Positions 12,344 to 21,620 of a stretch of 64,000 bases of DNA are shown here, piece by piece (position 1 is the stretch's first letter; every line of letters begins with the position of its first letter). Source of the stretch: Sulfurimonas denitrificans DSM 1251 (GTDB taxonomy: Bacteria > Campylobacterota > Campylobacteria > Campylobacterales > Sulfurimonadaceae); the NCBI RefSeq assembly GCF_000012965.1, contig NC_007575.1, positions 2,137,562-2,201,561 on the forward strand, read 5' to 3'. Under the pieces are notes generated by a model, which searched no databases, had not been told where the DNA came from, and saw only the letters and a list, made by a program, of their open reading frames with translations. Position numbers and translations under genes: made by a program.

Positions 12344-13492
12344 CTACTTACTAGATTCTACCATAAATTTAACAACATCTTTGACTTGGTCGTCACTTAA
12401 ATCCATAGCGCCACCCTTTGGAGGCATACCGCCAATACCATTGATTGCATTGTTATTTACCATGTTTATACCTTGCTCTAATACGGTTGCCCAAGCATTC
12501 TTGTCTCCAAGCGCAGGTGCACCCATAGTGTCAGTTTTGTGGCAAACTGCACATGATTTTTCATATATCTTTTGAGCCTCTGACACTGGTCCACTTGCGC
12601 TTTCTGGTGGAAGATCTCTTAGAGTAGAGTAAGCAGGTACTACCGCAGTTATCTCGTTTCCTATTGTTGCTACACTCTCTTTTCCACAGTTAGTCATACA
12701 ACGTACTCCAACTGCACCAAAGTTCTTAGGATCTTTGTAGAATGCTTTAACATTTTCTACACCATTTGGTCCATCAATATTTGGATAAAATCCATCACGA
12801 TTTGGCATAACTATCTTTTTGAAGTTATCTTGATTTAACTCTTCAATATCTTCACCATCTATTTTAACACCATTTTCTTTTAGCAAGTAAGCCGTCATAG
12901 CATACATCTGATCTGGTGTATAACTTTTTGGGTTTGCATATGGCATTGCATCACGAATATACCAAATCAACGTACTAGCTTGTGGCCAATATGAACCAAT
13001 TGTTCTATTTGGAGCATCTTTGCCAGGGCAAGTTCTTTGGTTTGATAATGATTTTAAAGAACCACCCGTTAGAGTTGGGTAACCTTTACCGCCTGCACCA
13101 AACTCACCATGACAAACAGCACAATCTTTATCATAAAGTGCTTCACCATCATCAACAGTACCGCTACCAACTGGTAAGCCCGTACCATCTGGCATAATAT
13201 CTGTATCCCATGCTTTTAGCTCATTTGGAGTTGGTGTTCTACCAAAGTTTACACCAGTTGTAGCTTGGTCATTAACAGCATACGCAGCATACATACCATT
13301 TTCTCTTTTGTATGTAACACCACCATCAAGAGCGTCTTTTGTTGGATTATACATACCATTTGCTGCTGAGCTTACTTTTGCTGATGAGTTTCCAGCAGAA
13401 GCATTTGAACCTAAACAACCTGTGAAAAACAGAGCACTGCTTGCAACCACAGAAACCCCTAAAATAATTAATTTATTATTTAATTTAATCAT
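12344..13492 (-). CDS. soxD: Diheme cytochrome c subunit SoxD of sulfane dehydrogenase
   Basis: 382 aa. The export signal ends F-F-T-G-C (Cys26), so it may be a lipoprotein. Two CAVCH haem c motifs lie near residues 123 and 314, each with a downstream Met candidate ligand. A further C-M-T-N-C lacks the His and is not a haem site. SoxD takes electrons from the SoxC molybdenum centre and is the respiratory link of the Sox system. It begins 12 bases after soxC. Length is close to the family norm. Confidence 0.9.
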   Translation of the reverse strand: MIKLNNKLIILGVSVVASSALFFTGCLGSNASAGNSSAKVSSAANGMYNPTKDALDGGVTYKRENGMYAAYAVNDQATTGVNFGRTPTPNELKAWDTDIMPDGTGLPVGSGTVDDGEALYDKDCAVCHGEFGAGGKGYPTLTGGSLKSLSNQRTCPGKDAPNRTIGSYWPQASTLIWYIRDAMPYANPKSYTPDQMYAMTAYLLKENGVKIDGEDIEELNQDNFKKIVMPNRDGFYPNIDGPNGVENVKAFYKDPKNFGAVGVRCMTNCGKESVATIGNEITAVVPAYSTLRDLPPESASGPVSEAQKIYEKSCAVCHKTDTMGAPALGDKNAWATVLEQGINMVNNNAINGIGGMPPKGGAMDLSDDQVKDVVKFMVESSK

Positions 13493-13504
13493 AATCTACT
13501 CCCC

Positions 13505-14842
13505 TTACTTTGGACAATTGTCTGTTCTAACTTGAACATTATGAACTGAACCATCTTGTCTAACTTCCCAAGTACAAATTGAGTTTCTATGATAAACACC
13601 CTCTACCCCGATAATCTCTTTCTCTTGAGTTACTGATGGCTGAACATATCCAGCATCATCCATTGCACGAGATTGGAGCAATAGAGGTTTTCCTTCATAT
13701 TTGTACATGTAAGAGAATCTTGTCCATGATTTTGGAAGAACTAATCCTTTTAGTTTTGCTTCAACATAGTTGTCTCCGCCATCAAAAGAGATATCTACTG
13801 CAGTAATAGTTCCATGTCCACTCCACGCAATACCTTCAATCTCTACCACATCACCTTTTTTAAGTTCTGTCCATGGTTTTTCAGGACATGGTTTTGTAAT
13901 AATTGAGTTTACTTCTAACGGATAGAAATGTTGTATCGCTTTACCGCTTGCAGTAAGTACTGTATATTTAGAAGTCTCTTCTTTACAGTACCAAGGTTCT
14001 GCTCCAAATTCTAAACGCTTTAGCCACTTAACACATAAGTTTGCTTCCCAACCTGGTAGCATTAGACGAACAGGATAACCTTGCTCTGGTCTAAGTGCCT
14101 CACCATTTTGAGCCCAAACAACCATTGCATCATCTAAAACTTTTTCAACAGGAACTGTTCTGCTCATCTCTGAACCGTCAGATCCTTCAGCTAGCATCCA
14201 CTTTGCAGTAGGTTTTAGACCGATTTCATCAAGAATAGTTTTAAGACGAACTCCCGTCCACTCAGCATTACTCATCATACCTTTTACAAATTGTAAAGAG
14301 TTAAATTGAGGACCTTTCCACTCAGCAGCACCATTGGCAGGGCACTCTAGAAAAAGAATTCTACTCTCAGCTGGATATTTTTTCAACTGTTCTAGAGTTA
14401 AAACGATTGGCTTATCAACCAGTCCATGAATCATTAATCTAAATTTATTTGGATCTACATGAGCCACACCATTGTGTGTTCTTGTAAAGTGCAAACCATT
14501 TGGAGTAATTATTCCCTCTGATTCATGAATAGGAGTCATTGACACCGCAGCATGCATATCTCCAGCTGAAGAAAGAAGACTTGAAGTTCTTCTTACAACG
14601 TTATGCTCATACTTTGATGGTATACCATATGGATGCTTATTAAGCTCATCACCTAATGATGTCCCCCACTCCACATGATGAACTATATTTTCATCGTCTG
14701 CTGACAATTTTACTGGTGCTAAAATATTAGCAGCGGCAATTGCACTCACAGAATACGCAGCAGTTTTTTTGAAGAAATCTCTTCTGCCAGACTGCTCTAT
14801 ATTTGTAGTAGTTTCTAAATTGTTTTCAGAAATATTACTCAT
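13505..14842 (-). CDS. soxC: Molybdenum sulfane dehydrogenase subunit SoxC
   Basis: 445 aa. A Tat signal with S-G-R-R-D-F-F-K-K (residues 18-26) shows it is folded with molybdopterin before export. The sulfite-oxidase fold is evident: Moco-binding Cys in ILFLECPANGAAEW, then GYPVRLMLPGWEANLCVKWL and a C-terminal dimerisation domain (SGHGTITAVDISFDGGDNY). SoxCD oxidises the sulfane sulfur bound to SoxY, allowing complete thiosulfate oxidation to sulfate. It is the first gene of the operon with a strong Shine-Dalgarno (GAGGGAGGTAGA) and a near-perfect promoter. Confidence 0.94.
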   Translation of the reverse strand: MSNISENNLETTTNIEQSGRRDFFKKTAAYSVSAIAAANILAPVKLSADDENIVHHVEWGTSLGDELNKHPYGIPSKYEHNVVRRTSSLLSSAGDMHAAVSMTPIHESEGIITPNGLHFTRTHNGVAHVDPNKFRLMIHGLVDKPIVLTLEQLKKYPAESRILFLECPANGAAEWKGPQFNSLQFVKGMMSNAEWTGVRLKTILDEIGLKPTAKWMLAEGSDGSEMSRTVPVEKVLDDAMVVWAQNGEALRPEQGYPVRLMLPGWEANLCVKWLKRLEFGAEPWYCKEETSKYTVLTASGKAIQHFYPLEVNSIITKPCPEKPWTELKKGDVVEIEGIAWSGHGTITAVDISFDGGDNYVEAKLKGLVLPKSWTRFSYMYKYEGKPLLLQSRAMDDAGYVQPSVTQEKEIIGVEGVYHRNSICTWEVRQDGSVHNVQVRTDNCPK

Positions 14843-14942
14843 TTATATCTACCTCCCTCTCTCTTTAATCTTGTAGATTTTGATAGTATGCAAAGCACAC
14901 ATGGTACAAATTCATATGCATATTACAAAATGCAAGACGGAG

Positions 14943-14972
14943 ATTATATATGAAATTAAATTGAATTGTCAA
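14943..14972 (-). promoter_or_regulatory. soxCDYZ promoter
   Basis: On the minus strand TTGACA (14972-14967), an 18-bp spacer and TATAAT (14948-14943). The predicted start is near 14936, leaving a leader of about 94 nt before soxC. Confidence 0.75.
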
Positions 14973-14983
14973 GGCATCATACT

Positions 14984-15011
14984 AAAAATGTAATAATTTT
15001 ATTACATTTTT
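14984..15011. promoter_or_regulatory. 12-bp inverted repeat upstream of the soxC -35, candidate operator
   Basis: AAAAATGTAATA and TATTACATTTTT are perfect complements around a four-base centre. The site begins 12 bases upstream of the soxC -35 box, where an activator would bind; it is also upstream of the divergent MOSC gene. Confidence 0.45.
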
Positions 15012-15123
15012 ATATTTATACACAATTAGTTACTTTTATGAGATTTTTAGCACTATTTACAGCGCTATTTTATATAACAAAAAATATGATACCATTTCGA
15101 ACAAATAACTGAGGGTACTTTGA

Positions 15124-15570
15124 ATGTTAAGCAAAAAAGTTGGGAAAGTATTACATCTTTTTATATCAAAATCGGGAATATCTCAAAGATTTGAGCAAGA
15201 GAAGATAACCTTAGATAAGCTTGGCGTAAATGAAGATAAATTTTATACCAAAAACCCTCAAAGATCAGTTTTAATCTCTTCAATAGACAGTTACACTCTT
15301 CTTAAAAACTATAATATAGAAATCCCTTTTGGCTATTTAGGCGAAAATATCTTGCTTGATTACAATCCTTATGCTCTTGAGGTAGGAACTCTGCTAAAAA
15401 TCGGAGGCTCTACTTTAGAGATTACTCAGCACTGCACCATCTGTAATCATCTCGCTGTTATAGATGTAAAAATTCCTACTCTCTTAAAAAATGATAGAGG
15501 AATTTTTGCAAGAGTTGTTGAAGATGGAGATATAGAAATGGCAGATGAAGTTTATCTCTTAGATGTATAG
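15124..15570 (+). CDS. MOSC-domain protein
   Basis: 148 aa, essentially one MOSC (molybdenum cofactor sulfurase C-terminal) domain: a beta-rich core with RSVLISSIDSY, then the family-typical FGYLGENILLD, and TLEITQHCTICNHLA, which contains the conserved Cys region (HCTIC). MOSC proteins transfer or hold sulfur for molybdenum-sulfur centres. Being divergent from soxC, a molybdoenzyme gene, suggests but does not prove a link. GAGGG precedes the ATG, and a TATGAT -10 lies at 15085-15090. Confidence 0.8.
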   Translation: MLSKKVGKVLHLFISKSGISQRFEQEKITLDKLGVNEDKFYTKNPQRSVLISSIDSYTLLKNYNIEIPFGYLGENILLDYNPYALEVGTLLKIGGSTLEITQHCTICNHLAVIDVKIPTLLKNDRGIFARVVEDGDIEMADEVYLLDV

Positions 15571-16244
15571 ATAAAAGCTACTTCAAACTCTAGATAATTT
15601 AGTGGATAATCTCTTAAGAGTTTTTTGCTCTCTTTATAGTTTAATACTTTTCTAGACCCACTTACACCACTTTTTTTAATATACTTAAAAATATCTCTTG
15701 TTGATTCAAATTCTAGTTTATAGTTTTGTACTTCAAAATTTGCATCAAAATATTTTTCTTGAAGCTCTTTAATCTCATTAGCGCTCTTAAGTATTGAGCT
15801 AATTGAGGCTGTTTCATTTATGCTCTTAAAAGTTCCAGCTGTAAAAATAGCTAAGGCTATAGGTGCCTTTAGCCCTTTTATCTTACTAAAAATCCTCTCT
15901 AAATCATCTGCCCACTGCAGAGCTGATGCTGAGAAAACAAAATCAAAACTACATGTAAGCATATTATCAAAGAGTTCATCTTTGTTAAAGTCCGTATATA
16001 GAAGCTCTATTTTTGGAGATTTTGGATGCAACTCTAGCATCCCTTTTGCAAAATCAACTCCACAAAAAAACTCATAATCCCAATCTATTGCGCTAAGAAG
16101 TGCTCCGCTTCCACATCCGATGTCTAAAATCTTTTTGGGTTTTGACTCTACATGTAAGAGAAGTTTCTCTATAACTATATTTTGAATAATGTTATAACTT
16201 CCATACTCTAGAGCATGTTTGGAAAATTCGGAGCTTATATTCAT
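15552..16244 (-). CDS. BioC-like SAM-dependent methyltransferase
   Basis: 230 aa. Class I methyltransferase: motif I KKILDIGCGSGALL (near residue 40), the acidic FFCGVDFA, and the post-motif SASALQWADDLERIF, which is characteristic of BioC, the malonyl-ACP O-methyltransferase that starts biotin synthesis. The start at 16244 gives an ATGA overlap with the upstream permease gene; the reading from 16289 lies inside that gene. It is the last gene of the zinc operon and overlaps the converging MOSC gene by 19 bases. Assignment to BioC rather than another small methyltransferase is probable, not certain. Confidence 0.65.
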   Translation of the reverse strand: MNISSEFSKHALEYGSYNIIQNIVIEKLLLHVESKPKKILDIGCGSGALLSAIDWDYEFFCGVDFAKGMLELHPKSPKIELLYTDFNKDELFDNMLTCSFDFVFSASALQWADDLERIFSKIKGLKAPIALAIFTAGTFKSINETASISSILKSANEIKELQEKYFDANFEVQNYKLEFESTRDIFKYIKKSGVSGSRKVLNYKESKKLLRDYPLNYLEFEVAFIYTSKR

Positions 16245-17050
16245 TTTCTGTTTATAATTAAAGAGAGTATAAATATAAAAAGCACGCACACAACTATTGT
16301 TGCACCTGAGGGAAGTGAGAAATAAAACGACAGAGTCATTCCAGCGACTACGCTAAAGAGAGCAATTACAAGAGAGAGCAGAACTGTCTTTAAAAATCCT
16401 ACTCTAAATTGAAGAGCGGCGATAGTCGGAATAATCATCAGCGCACTGATAAGAAGACTTCCAACAATCCTAATTGAGAGTGCAATAATAATTGCTACAA
16501 CACTAACAAGTAAAAAATTTAGAAAATTCACTTTTACACCACTTGTTTTTGCAACCTCTTCATCATAAGCGATAAAATAGAATTCTTTTGAGAAAAGCAA
16601 AAGAGTGACCAAGGAGATAGCTCCAAAGATGGATATTACAACTATATCTTCACTGCTAACCGAGAGAATCGAGCCAAATAAGTATGAAAACAGAGAGTTA
16701 TTAAAAGCTCCTCCAAGCGAGACAATTATTATGGCAAGGGAGAGTGAGCCAGAGAGTAAAATAGCAAGAATTGCATCACTGTAAATAGAAAATGCACTTC
16801 TTAAGTACTCAATGAGCCAAGCTGAAAAGAGTGCAAAAAGCACAGCCATCCAAAGAGGATTGTACTCCGCTACAAGCCCAATAGCAACTCCCAAAAGAGC
16901 TGAATGAGCTAATGTTTCACCAATTAACGAGTAGCGTCTCAACACTATAAAAGTACCACTAATCGAAGCTAAGATAGCAATAATAATCCCCGCTATAAAA
17001 GCTCTTTGCATAAAATCATACTCAAACATCTCAAACATCTTAGTGCTCAT
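16241..17050 (-). CDS. znuB: Zinc ABC transporter permease ZnuB
   Basis: About 269 aa integral membrane protein with eight or more hydrophobic helices and the ABC-3 family segments LRRYSLIGETLAHSALLGVA and GSLLISALMIIPTIAAL. It forms the inner-membrane channel with ZnuC. The start is uncertain between 17050 (overlapping znuC by 11 bases) and 17038; neither has a strong ribosome site, so coupling to znuC is likely. Metal specificity is inferred from the His-rich ZnuA. Confidence 0.88.
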   Translation of the reverse strand: MSTKMFEMFEYDFMQRAFIAGIIIAILASISGTFIVLRRYSLIGETLAHSALLGVAIGLVAEYNPLWMAVLFALFSAWLIEYLRSAFSIYSDAILAILLSGSLSLAIIIVSLGGAFNNSLFSYLFGSILSVSSEDIVVISIFGAISLVTLLLFSKEFYFIAYDEEVAKTSGVKVNFLNFLLVSVVAIIIALSIRIVGSLLISALMIIPTIAALQFRVGFLKTVLLSLVIALFSVVAGMTLSFYFSLPSGATIVVCVLFIFILSLIINRK

Positions 17051-17804
17051 GCTTATGATTATGAAGCAGATGTGCATCAATTCCATAAAGAGAACTCATC
17101 TCTTCACAGCTAAGCGTCTGTTTTGGGTTATTGCAGATAATAGCTTTTTGGTTTATAGTAAAGAGCCTTGCTATATCATCTGCTATTACACCTATATCAT
17201 GTGTTATAAAAACTATGGTAATCCCATCTTCTTTGTTTAACTTACTCAAAAGCGCATAGAATCTTTTTTGTGAAGCTACATCAACACCTGTGTTTGGCTC
17301 ATCTAAAATCAATATCTCTGGTTTTGAAGCAAGAGCACGTGCAATCATTACTCGCTGTCTCTGCCCACCAGAGAGAGTTCCTACCATTTTTTCAGCCAAA
17401 TCTAAAATATCCATCTTCGCCATTGCATCGTGAACTAACTCTTTATCCTCTTTGCTAAGTGGTGAGAAGAGTTTTCTTTGAGAAGTTCTGCCCATATTTA
17501 CAATATCTAATACACTTGCAGGAAAAGAGCTATCTACATGTGAAGCACGTTGTGGAACATAGCCTATTTTATGCCACTCTTTAAAGTCTGTTAGTTTTTT
17601 CCCATAAATTTTTACTTCGCCACTTGTAGGAGTTTCAAGTCCTAAGAGCATTCTTATTAGAGTTGTTTTGCCTCCTCCATTTGGTCCAATTATGGCTATA
17701 TACTCTGAGGAGAAAATTTCAAAAGAGATATTTGATAGGATTGTCTGCTCTTTTACAACAAAACTCAAATTTTTTATATCAAAAATTGGAACGCTAAATT
17801 TCAT
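17040..17804 (-). CDS. znuC: Zinc ABC transporter ATPase ZnuC
   Basis: 254 aa. Walker A GPNGGGKTT, Q-loop GYVPQR, signature LSGGQRQRV, Walker B ILILDEPNTG and switch His in FITHD are all intact. The end is His-rich (HLLHNHKHEH), a feature seen in zinc ABC systems. The ATG at 17804 overlaps the znuA stop as ATGA; a GTG six bases earlier is less likely. It energises ZnuB in the cytoplasm. Confidence 0.9.
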   Translation of the reverse strand: MKFSVPIFDIKNLSFVVKEQTILSNISFEIFSSEYIAIIGPNGGGKTTLIRMLLGLETPTSGEVKIYGKKLTDFKEWHKIGYVPQRASHVDSSFPASVLDIVNMGRTSQRKLFSPLSKEDKELVHDAMAKMDILDLAEKMVGTLSGGQRQRVMIARALASKPEILILDEPNTGVDVASQKRFYALLSKLNKEDGITIVFITHDIGVIADDIARLFTINQKAIICNNPKQTLSCEEMSSLYGIDAHLLHNHKHEH

Positions 17805-18715
17805 TTGCACTCAAGAGCGGTAGATATCTTCTCTAAGTTTATTCTCATAATATCTTCATATCCAAGATTTTGTTTCGCTTCATCAGCTGTTATATTGCCA
17901 AGAGGTTGAAGAACATCTGCATTTACATTTGCCTCTTTTGCAATAGCTTTTATAGCTTTTTGGCTTGCAAATTTCTCAAAAAAGATAACTTTTACTTTAT
18001 GCTCTTTTATAAATTTTATCAGCTTTATCATATCTTTTGCGCTCGGTTCTGCTTCTGGTGAGAGCCCGCTTAGGGCTTGCGTGTAAAAATTATATCTATT
18101 TGCAAGGTATGAAAAAGCGTTATGATTTACAATAATAGTATCTAGTTTACACTCTTTTAAATTAGCTCTATATGAAGCATCTAAGTTTTGAAGCATTGCT
18201 ACATAAGTGTCTCCATTTTTTATATATAAATCTCTGTTTTTTGGGAAAAGAGAAATTAGCTCTTTTACTATCTGCTGTGTTGCTAATATCATATTTTGTG
18301 GGTCTTGCCAGTAGTGCGGATCAGCTCCATGTTCTGAGTGGTTATGTCCATGTTTATCATGCTCATCATGCAAAAGCTCTCTTAGCTCTACAAAATTGCT
18401 GATGTCAAGCGCTCTGTTTTTAAACTCAAAACCTTTTATCCACGGTTCCAACCCAGCACCACTATATAAAACAAGAGCACTTTTTGATATTTTTGCCATC
18501 TGTTTTGGAGATGGCTCATAACTATGTGCATCTACTCCAAAAGGCATAATCATAAAGACTTCGGCACTATCTGCTGCAATATTTTTTGCTATATCATAGA
18601 GCGAAAATGTACTAGCTGCAATAGTTGGCTTTTGATTTATTTCATCTGCTTGAAGTGGCATTAAGAAGATTACTGCTGAGAATAGTGTTGTTAAAATTGT
18701 CTCTCTTAAATTCAT
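17801..18715 (-). CDS. znuA: Zinc-binding periplasmic protein ZnuA
   Basis: 304 aa. A signal peptide (residues 1-23, ending LQA) precedes a cluster A-I substrate-binding protein. Likely zinc ligands are the His in GVDAHSYEPSP, the His in VNHNAFSYLA and the Glu/Asp of the C-terminal lobe. A His/Asp loop (HDEHDKHGHNHSEHGADPH, near residue 130) is the mark of ZnuA as against manganese homologues. First gene of znuA-znuC-znuB-bioC-like. A minus-strand TATAAT at 18739-18744 is the likely promoter; I could not identify a Zur box. Confidence 0.93.
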   Translation of the reverse strand: MNLRETILTTLFSAVIFLMPLQADEINQKPTIAASTFSLYDIAKNIAADSAEVFMIMPFGVDAHSYEPSPKQMAKISKSALVLYSGAGLEPWIKGFEFKNRALDISNFVELRELLHDEHDKHGHNHSEHGADPHYWQDPQNMILATQQIVKELISLFPKNRDLYIKNGDTYVAMLQNLDASYRANLKECKLDTIIVNHNAFSYLANRYNFYTQALSGLSPEAEPSAKDMIKLIKFIKEHKVKVIFFEKFASQKAIKAIAKEANVNADVLQPLGNITADEAKQNLGYEDIMRINLEKISTALECK

Positions 18716-18738
18716 AAATATCCCTAAAAATTTTTGAA

Positions 18739-18744
18739 ATTATA
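18739..18744 (-). promoter_or_regulatory. -10 box of the znu operon
   Basis: Minus-strand TATAAT 24 bases before the znuA ATG, divergent from the secG promoter. Confidence 0.5.
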
Positions 18745-18774
18745 GCTTATTTTACAAAAATTAATTTTTTTGGG

Positions 18775-18780
18775 TATAAT
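18775..18780 (+). promoter_or_regulatory. -10 box of secG
   Basis: GGTATAAT preceded by a T-run, 44 bases before the secG ATG. AAGGA lies seven bases before the ATG. Confidence 0.6.
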
Positions 18781-18823
18781 TCGCCACTTTTAACATAGGG
18801 ACAATCCCCTACAAGGATATATA

Positions 18824-19225
18824 ATGACAACTAGTTTTTTACTTATTGTTCAAATAGTTTTAGTTGTAATGCTAGTTATTGCGGTACTTTTACAAAAAAG
18901 CTCAAGCATCGGTCTTGGCGCATACAGCGGTTCAAATGAGTCCGTTTTCGGAGCAAAAGGACCTGCTAGTTTTTTAGCAAAAACAACTTTTGCGATAGGC
19001 TTTTTATTTGTGATAAATACAATAGCTTTAGGCTACATGTACTCATCGGCTGCTACGGATTCTATTGTTGATAATATTACTCCAAGTACAGACATAGCAG
19101 CTCCTTCAGCTACTGTTTCTGTTGTTCCTGCCGTAGAGACTAAGGTTGTAGCTCCAACTCAAGAAGCTGCTCCTGTACAACAGAGCACTCAAGAACAAAA
19201 CAATACATCTTCTACAAAACAGTAG
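18824..19225 (+). CDS. secG: Preprotein translocase subunit SecG
   Basis: 133 aa. Two membrane helices (residues about 4-22 and 50-70) flank the conserved SecG loop LLQKSSSIGLGAYSGSN and VFGAKGPASFLAKTT. The tail beyond residue 80 is low-complexity Ala/Val/Thr/Gln-rich, longer than E. coli SecG but common in this phylum. SecG assists SecYE during SecA-driven export. Own promoter upstream and a strong terminator downstream. Confidence 0.93.
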   Translation: MTTSFLLIVQIVLVVMLVIAVLLQKSSSIGLGAYSGSNESVFGAKGPASFLAKTTFAIGFLFVINTIALGYMYSSAATDSIVDNITPSTDIAAPSATVSVVPAVETKVVAPTQEAAPVQQSTQEQNNTSSTKQ

Positions 19226-19230
19226 TTGCC

Positions 19231-19264
19231 CACAAGGCAACTACAGCCTTGTGAATTCTTTTTT
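19231..19264 (+). terminator. Rho-independent terminator of secG
   Basis: CACAAGGC and GCCTTGTG pair perfectly around seven bases, followed by AATTCTTTTTT. Confidence 0.9.
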
Positions 19265-19318
19265 AAAATATTTCTCGCTACAATAACGCCACTATTTTTT
19301 ACATGACAAAGGAACAAT

Positions 19319-19876
19319 ATGCTAAACGAATTATTCAACGAGTGTGAGACAAAAATGAAATCAAGCGTAAATCATATGCTTAGAGACTTCAAAACACTTA
19401 GAACAGGAAAGGTTACAACATCTGTTTTGGATAATGTTAAAATTGACTATTATGGAACTTTGACTGCTCTTGATCAAGTTGGCTCTATTTTAGTAGCAGA
19501 TGCAACTACAATTATTATAAATCCTTGGGAGAAAAATCTTCTAAACATTATTGATAGTGCTATCTCAAAAGCGAATATTGGAGCTACTCCAAACAATGAC
19601 GGAAGCCAAATCAAACTTTTCTTTCCAGCTATGACAGTTGAGCAGAGACAAGAGTCTGTTAAGCAGATGAAAGGCATGGGAGAACATGCAAAAGTTGCTG
19701 TTAGGAATGATAGAAAAAATGCCAACGACAAAATAAAAAAATCTGAAAAAGATAAAGAGATAACAGCGGATGAGTCAAAATCTGCACAAGATAATATACA
19801 AAAAATAACTGATAAATATATCTCCGAAATAGACTCTATTTTAAAAACAAAAGAAGCAGAAATACTAAAGGTATAA
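19319..19876 (+). CDS. frr: Ribosome recycling factor
   Basis: 185 aa, exactly the family size. The fold is shown by the N-terminal helix ([20 protein letters not shown]), the domain II strands ([13 protein letters not shown]) and the C-terminal helices with [13 protein letters not shown] splits post-termination ribosomes together with EF-G. AAAGGAAC precedes the ATG. A TACAAT near 19278 may be its -10 box. pyrE follows by four bases. Confidence 0.96.
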   Translation: MLNELFNECETKMKSSVNHMLRDFKTLRTGKVTTSVLDNVKIDYYGTLTALDQVGSILVADATTIIINPWEKNLLNIIDSAISKANIGATPNNDGSQIKLFFPAMTVEQRQESVKQMKGMGEHAKVAVRNDRKNANDKIKKSEKDKEITADESKSAQDNIQKITDKYISEIDSILKTKEAEILKV

Positions 19877-19880
19877 TCAG

Positions 19881-20489
19881 ATGAATGTTAAAAAAATCTA
19901 CATGGACGCAGACGCTCTTTTAGAGGGACATTTTAAGTTAAGCAGTGGAAATCATTCACAGTTTTATCTTCAATCTGCTAAAGTTTTAGAAGACCCAAAA
20001 ACAGCCAAACTTTTAGCAGATGCTCTAGCTCTTCAGATAAAAGAGAGCGCTTTAGAGATAGACACGGTTTGTGCTCCTGCACTTGGTGGCTTAATAGCTG
20101 GTTTTGCACTAGCTAGCGCACTTGATGTCCGCTCTATTTTTGCTGAGAGAGTTGATGGAGTGATGAATCTTCGCCGTGGTTTTGAGATAAAGAAGGGCGA
20201 GAGAGTTCTAATGTGTGAAGACATTATCACAACTGGCGGTTCTGCTATGGAAGCGGCTGAAGTTGTGAAGAGTCTTGGGGGGGAGATTGTAGGTGTGGCA
20301 GCACTTGCAAATCGTGGTTTTTGTAAGCGTCAAAACAGTGATGTTACAACAAAACCCAACTGTAAACTTCCTCAAGATATTCCATTTTTTGCACTTGATG
20401 ATTTTACATTTGAGATGTATGCTCCTGAGGAGTGCCCAATGTGCAAATCAGGAAGCGAAGCTATCAAACCTGGCTCAAGAGGAAACTAA
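19881..20489 (+). CDS. pyrE: Orotate phosphoribosyltransferase
   Basis: 202 aa. The PRPP-binding loop is [19 protein letters not shown] (near residues 115-133), with the substrate region [19 protein letters not shown]. The Cys-bearing end [18 protein letters not shown] is seen in many bacterial PyrE proteins of this subtype. It makes OMP from orotate. Co-transcribed with frr and leading into nagZ (25 bases). Confidence 0.95.
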   Translation: MNVKKIYMDADALLEGHFKLSSGNHSQFYLQSAKVLEDPKTAKLLADALALQIKESALEIDTVCAPALGGLIAGFALASALDVRSIFAERVDGVMNLRRGFEIKKGERVLMCEDIITTGGSAMEAAEVVKSLGGEIVGVAALANRGFCKRQNSDVTTKPNCKLPQDIPFFALDDFTFEMYAPEECPMCKSGSEAIKPGSRGN

Positions 20490-20513
20490 AGAGCATTCTA
20501 AAAGGCACATTTT

Positions 20514-21620
20514 TTGAAACTATTTATACTCTCTCTTCTTTTTGTGATTAATGTTTTAAACTTAAGCGCATCACAAAATCCCATTGATGATGAGACGCTC
20601 AAGAAGATGATTGGCAAAATGTTAATTATTGGTTTTGAAGATGAATATATTGATGAAAATAGTAAAATAGTCTCCCTCATCAACCGCTATGAACTTGGCG
20701 GTGTTATCCTATTTGACCGCTTTTATAATGATAAAACAAAAATAAAAAATATCAGCTCTGCTAAACAGCTCAAGCAATTAACCCTTAAGCTACAATCTTT
20801 TGCAAAAAAACCTCTTTTAATCAGCGTTGATCAAGAGGGTGGACGAGTTGCAAGACTAAAACCAAAGTATGGTTTTGAAGCAACACCTTCAGCTAAAGCT
20901 GTCTCACAAAATGATGAGTATATGAGTAAGCATATCTATAACGCTCTAGCTAAAACATTAAGACAAAACGGCATAAATTGTAACTTTGCACCTGTTGTAG
21001 ATTTAGCGCTAAACCCCAATAACAAAGTAATATATGGTTTAAATCGCTCTTATGGAGCAGCAAGCAGTGAAGTTATAAAGTATGCCAAGATATTTATGGA
21101 TTCACTTGAAAATGAGGGCGTTGTTAGTGTTTTAAAACATTTTCCAGGACATGGTTCATCACTTGGTGATTCACATGAGGGCTATGTTGATATTAGCAAA
21201 ACTTGGAGCGAAGCGGAGCTTGAGCCATATAGGGAACTGATAAAATCTAGCAAAGTTCCAATGATTATGAGCGCTCATGTCTATAACTCAAAACTCGATG
21301 AAAAATATCCTGCCACTCTTTCATATAATGTAAATACAAAATTATTAAGACAAGAGCTTGGATTTAAGGGTATCTTAGTGAGTGATGATTTACAGATGAA
21401 AGCTATTTTATCCCACTATAGCCTAGAAGAAATTGTTGCATTGTCCATAAATTCTGGTGTTGACATGCTGCTTTTTGCAAATCAGTTAACCACACAAGAT
21501 ATTGACGCTCTTGTTGATGTTATATTTCAAGAGATAAAAAATGGCAATATCCCAATGGATAGAATAGAAGAGTCAAATGCAAGAATTGAGCAACTTTATA
21601 AAACTTACAAGTTTAAATAA
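20514..21620 (+). CDS. nagZ: Exported beta-N-acetylhexosaminidase NagZ (GH3)
   Basis: 368 aa from a TTG start (AAAGG upstream). GH3 family: KHFPGHGSSLGDSHEG carries the His/Asp acid-base dyad and GILVSDDLQM the nucleophile Asp, near residue 284. SVDQEGGRVARL is also typical. The first 20 residues (MKLFILSLLFVINVLNLSAS) form a signal peptide, so unlike E. coli NagZ it should act in the periplasm, splitting GlcNAc from anhydro-MurNAc. It overlaps the symporter gene by one base, inside a five-gene recycling operon. Confidence 0.88.
   Translation: MKLFILSLLFVINVLNLSASQNPIDDETLKKMIGKMLIIGFEDEYIDENSKIVSLINRYELGGVILFDRFYNDKTKIKNISSAKQLKQLTLKLQSFAKKPLLISVDQEGGRVARLKPKYGFEATPSAKAVSQNDEYMSKHIYNALAKTLRQNGINCNFAPVVDLALNPNNKVIYGLNRSYGAASSEVIKYAKIFMDSLENEGVVSVLKHFPGHGSSLGDSHEGYVDISKTWSEAELEPYRELIKSSKVPMIMSAHVYNSKLDEKYPATLSYNVNTKLLRQELGFKGILVSDDLQMKAILSHYSLEEIVALSINSGVDMLLFANQLTTQDIDALVDVIFQEIKNGNIPMDRIEESNARIEQLYKTYKFK

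Noticed and set aside
18716..18823. Zur operator between znuA and secG
   Set aside because: The AT-rich sequence gives only weak partial symmetry, and nothing matches a known Zur box well.
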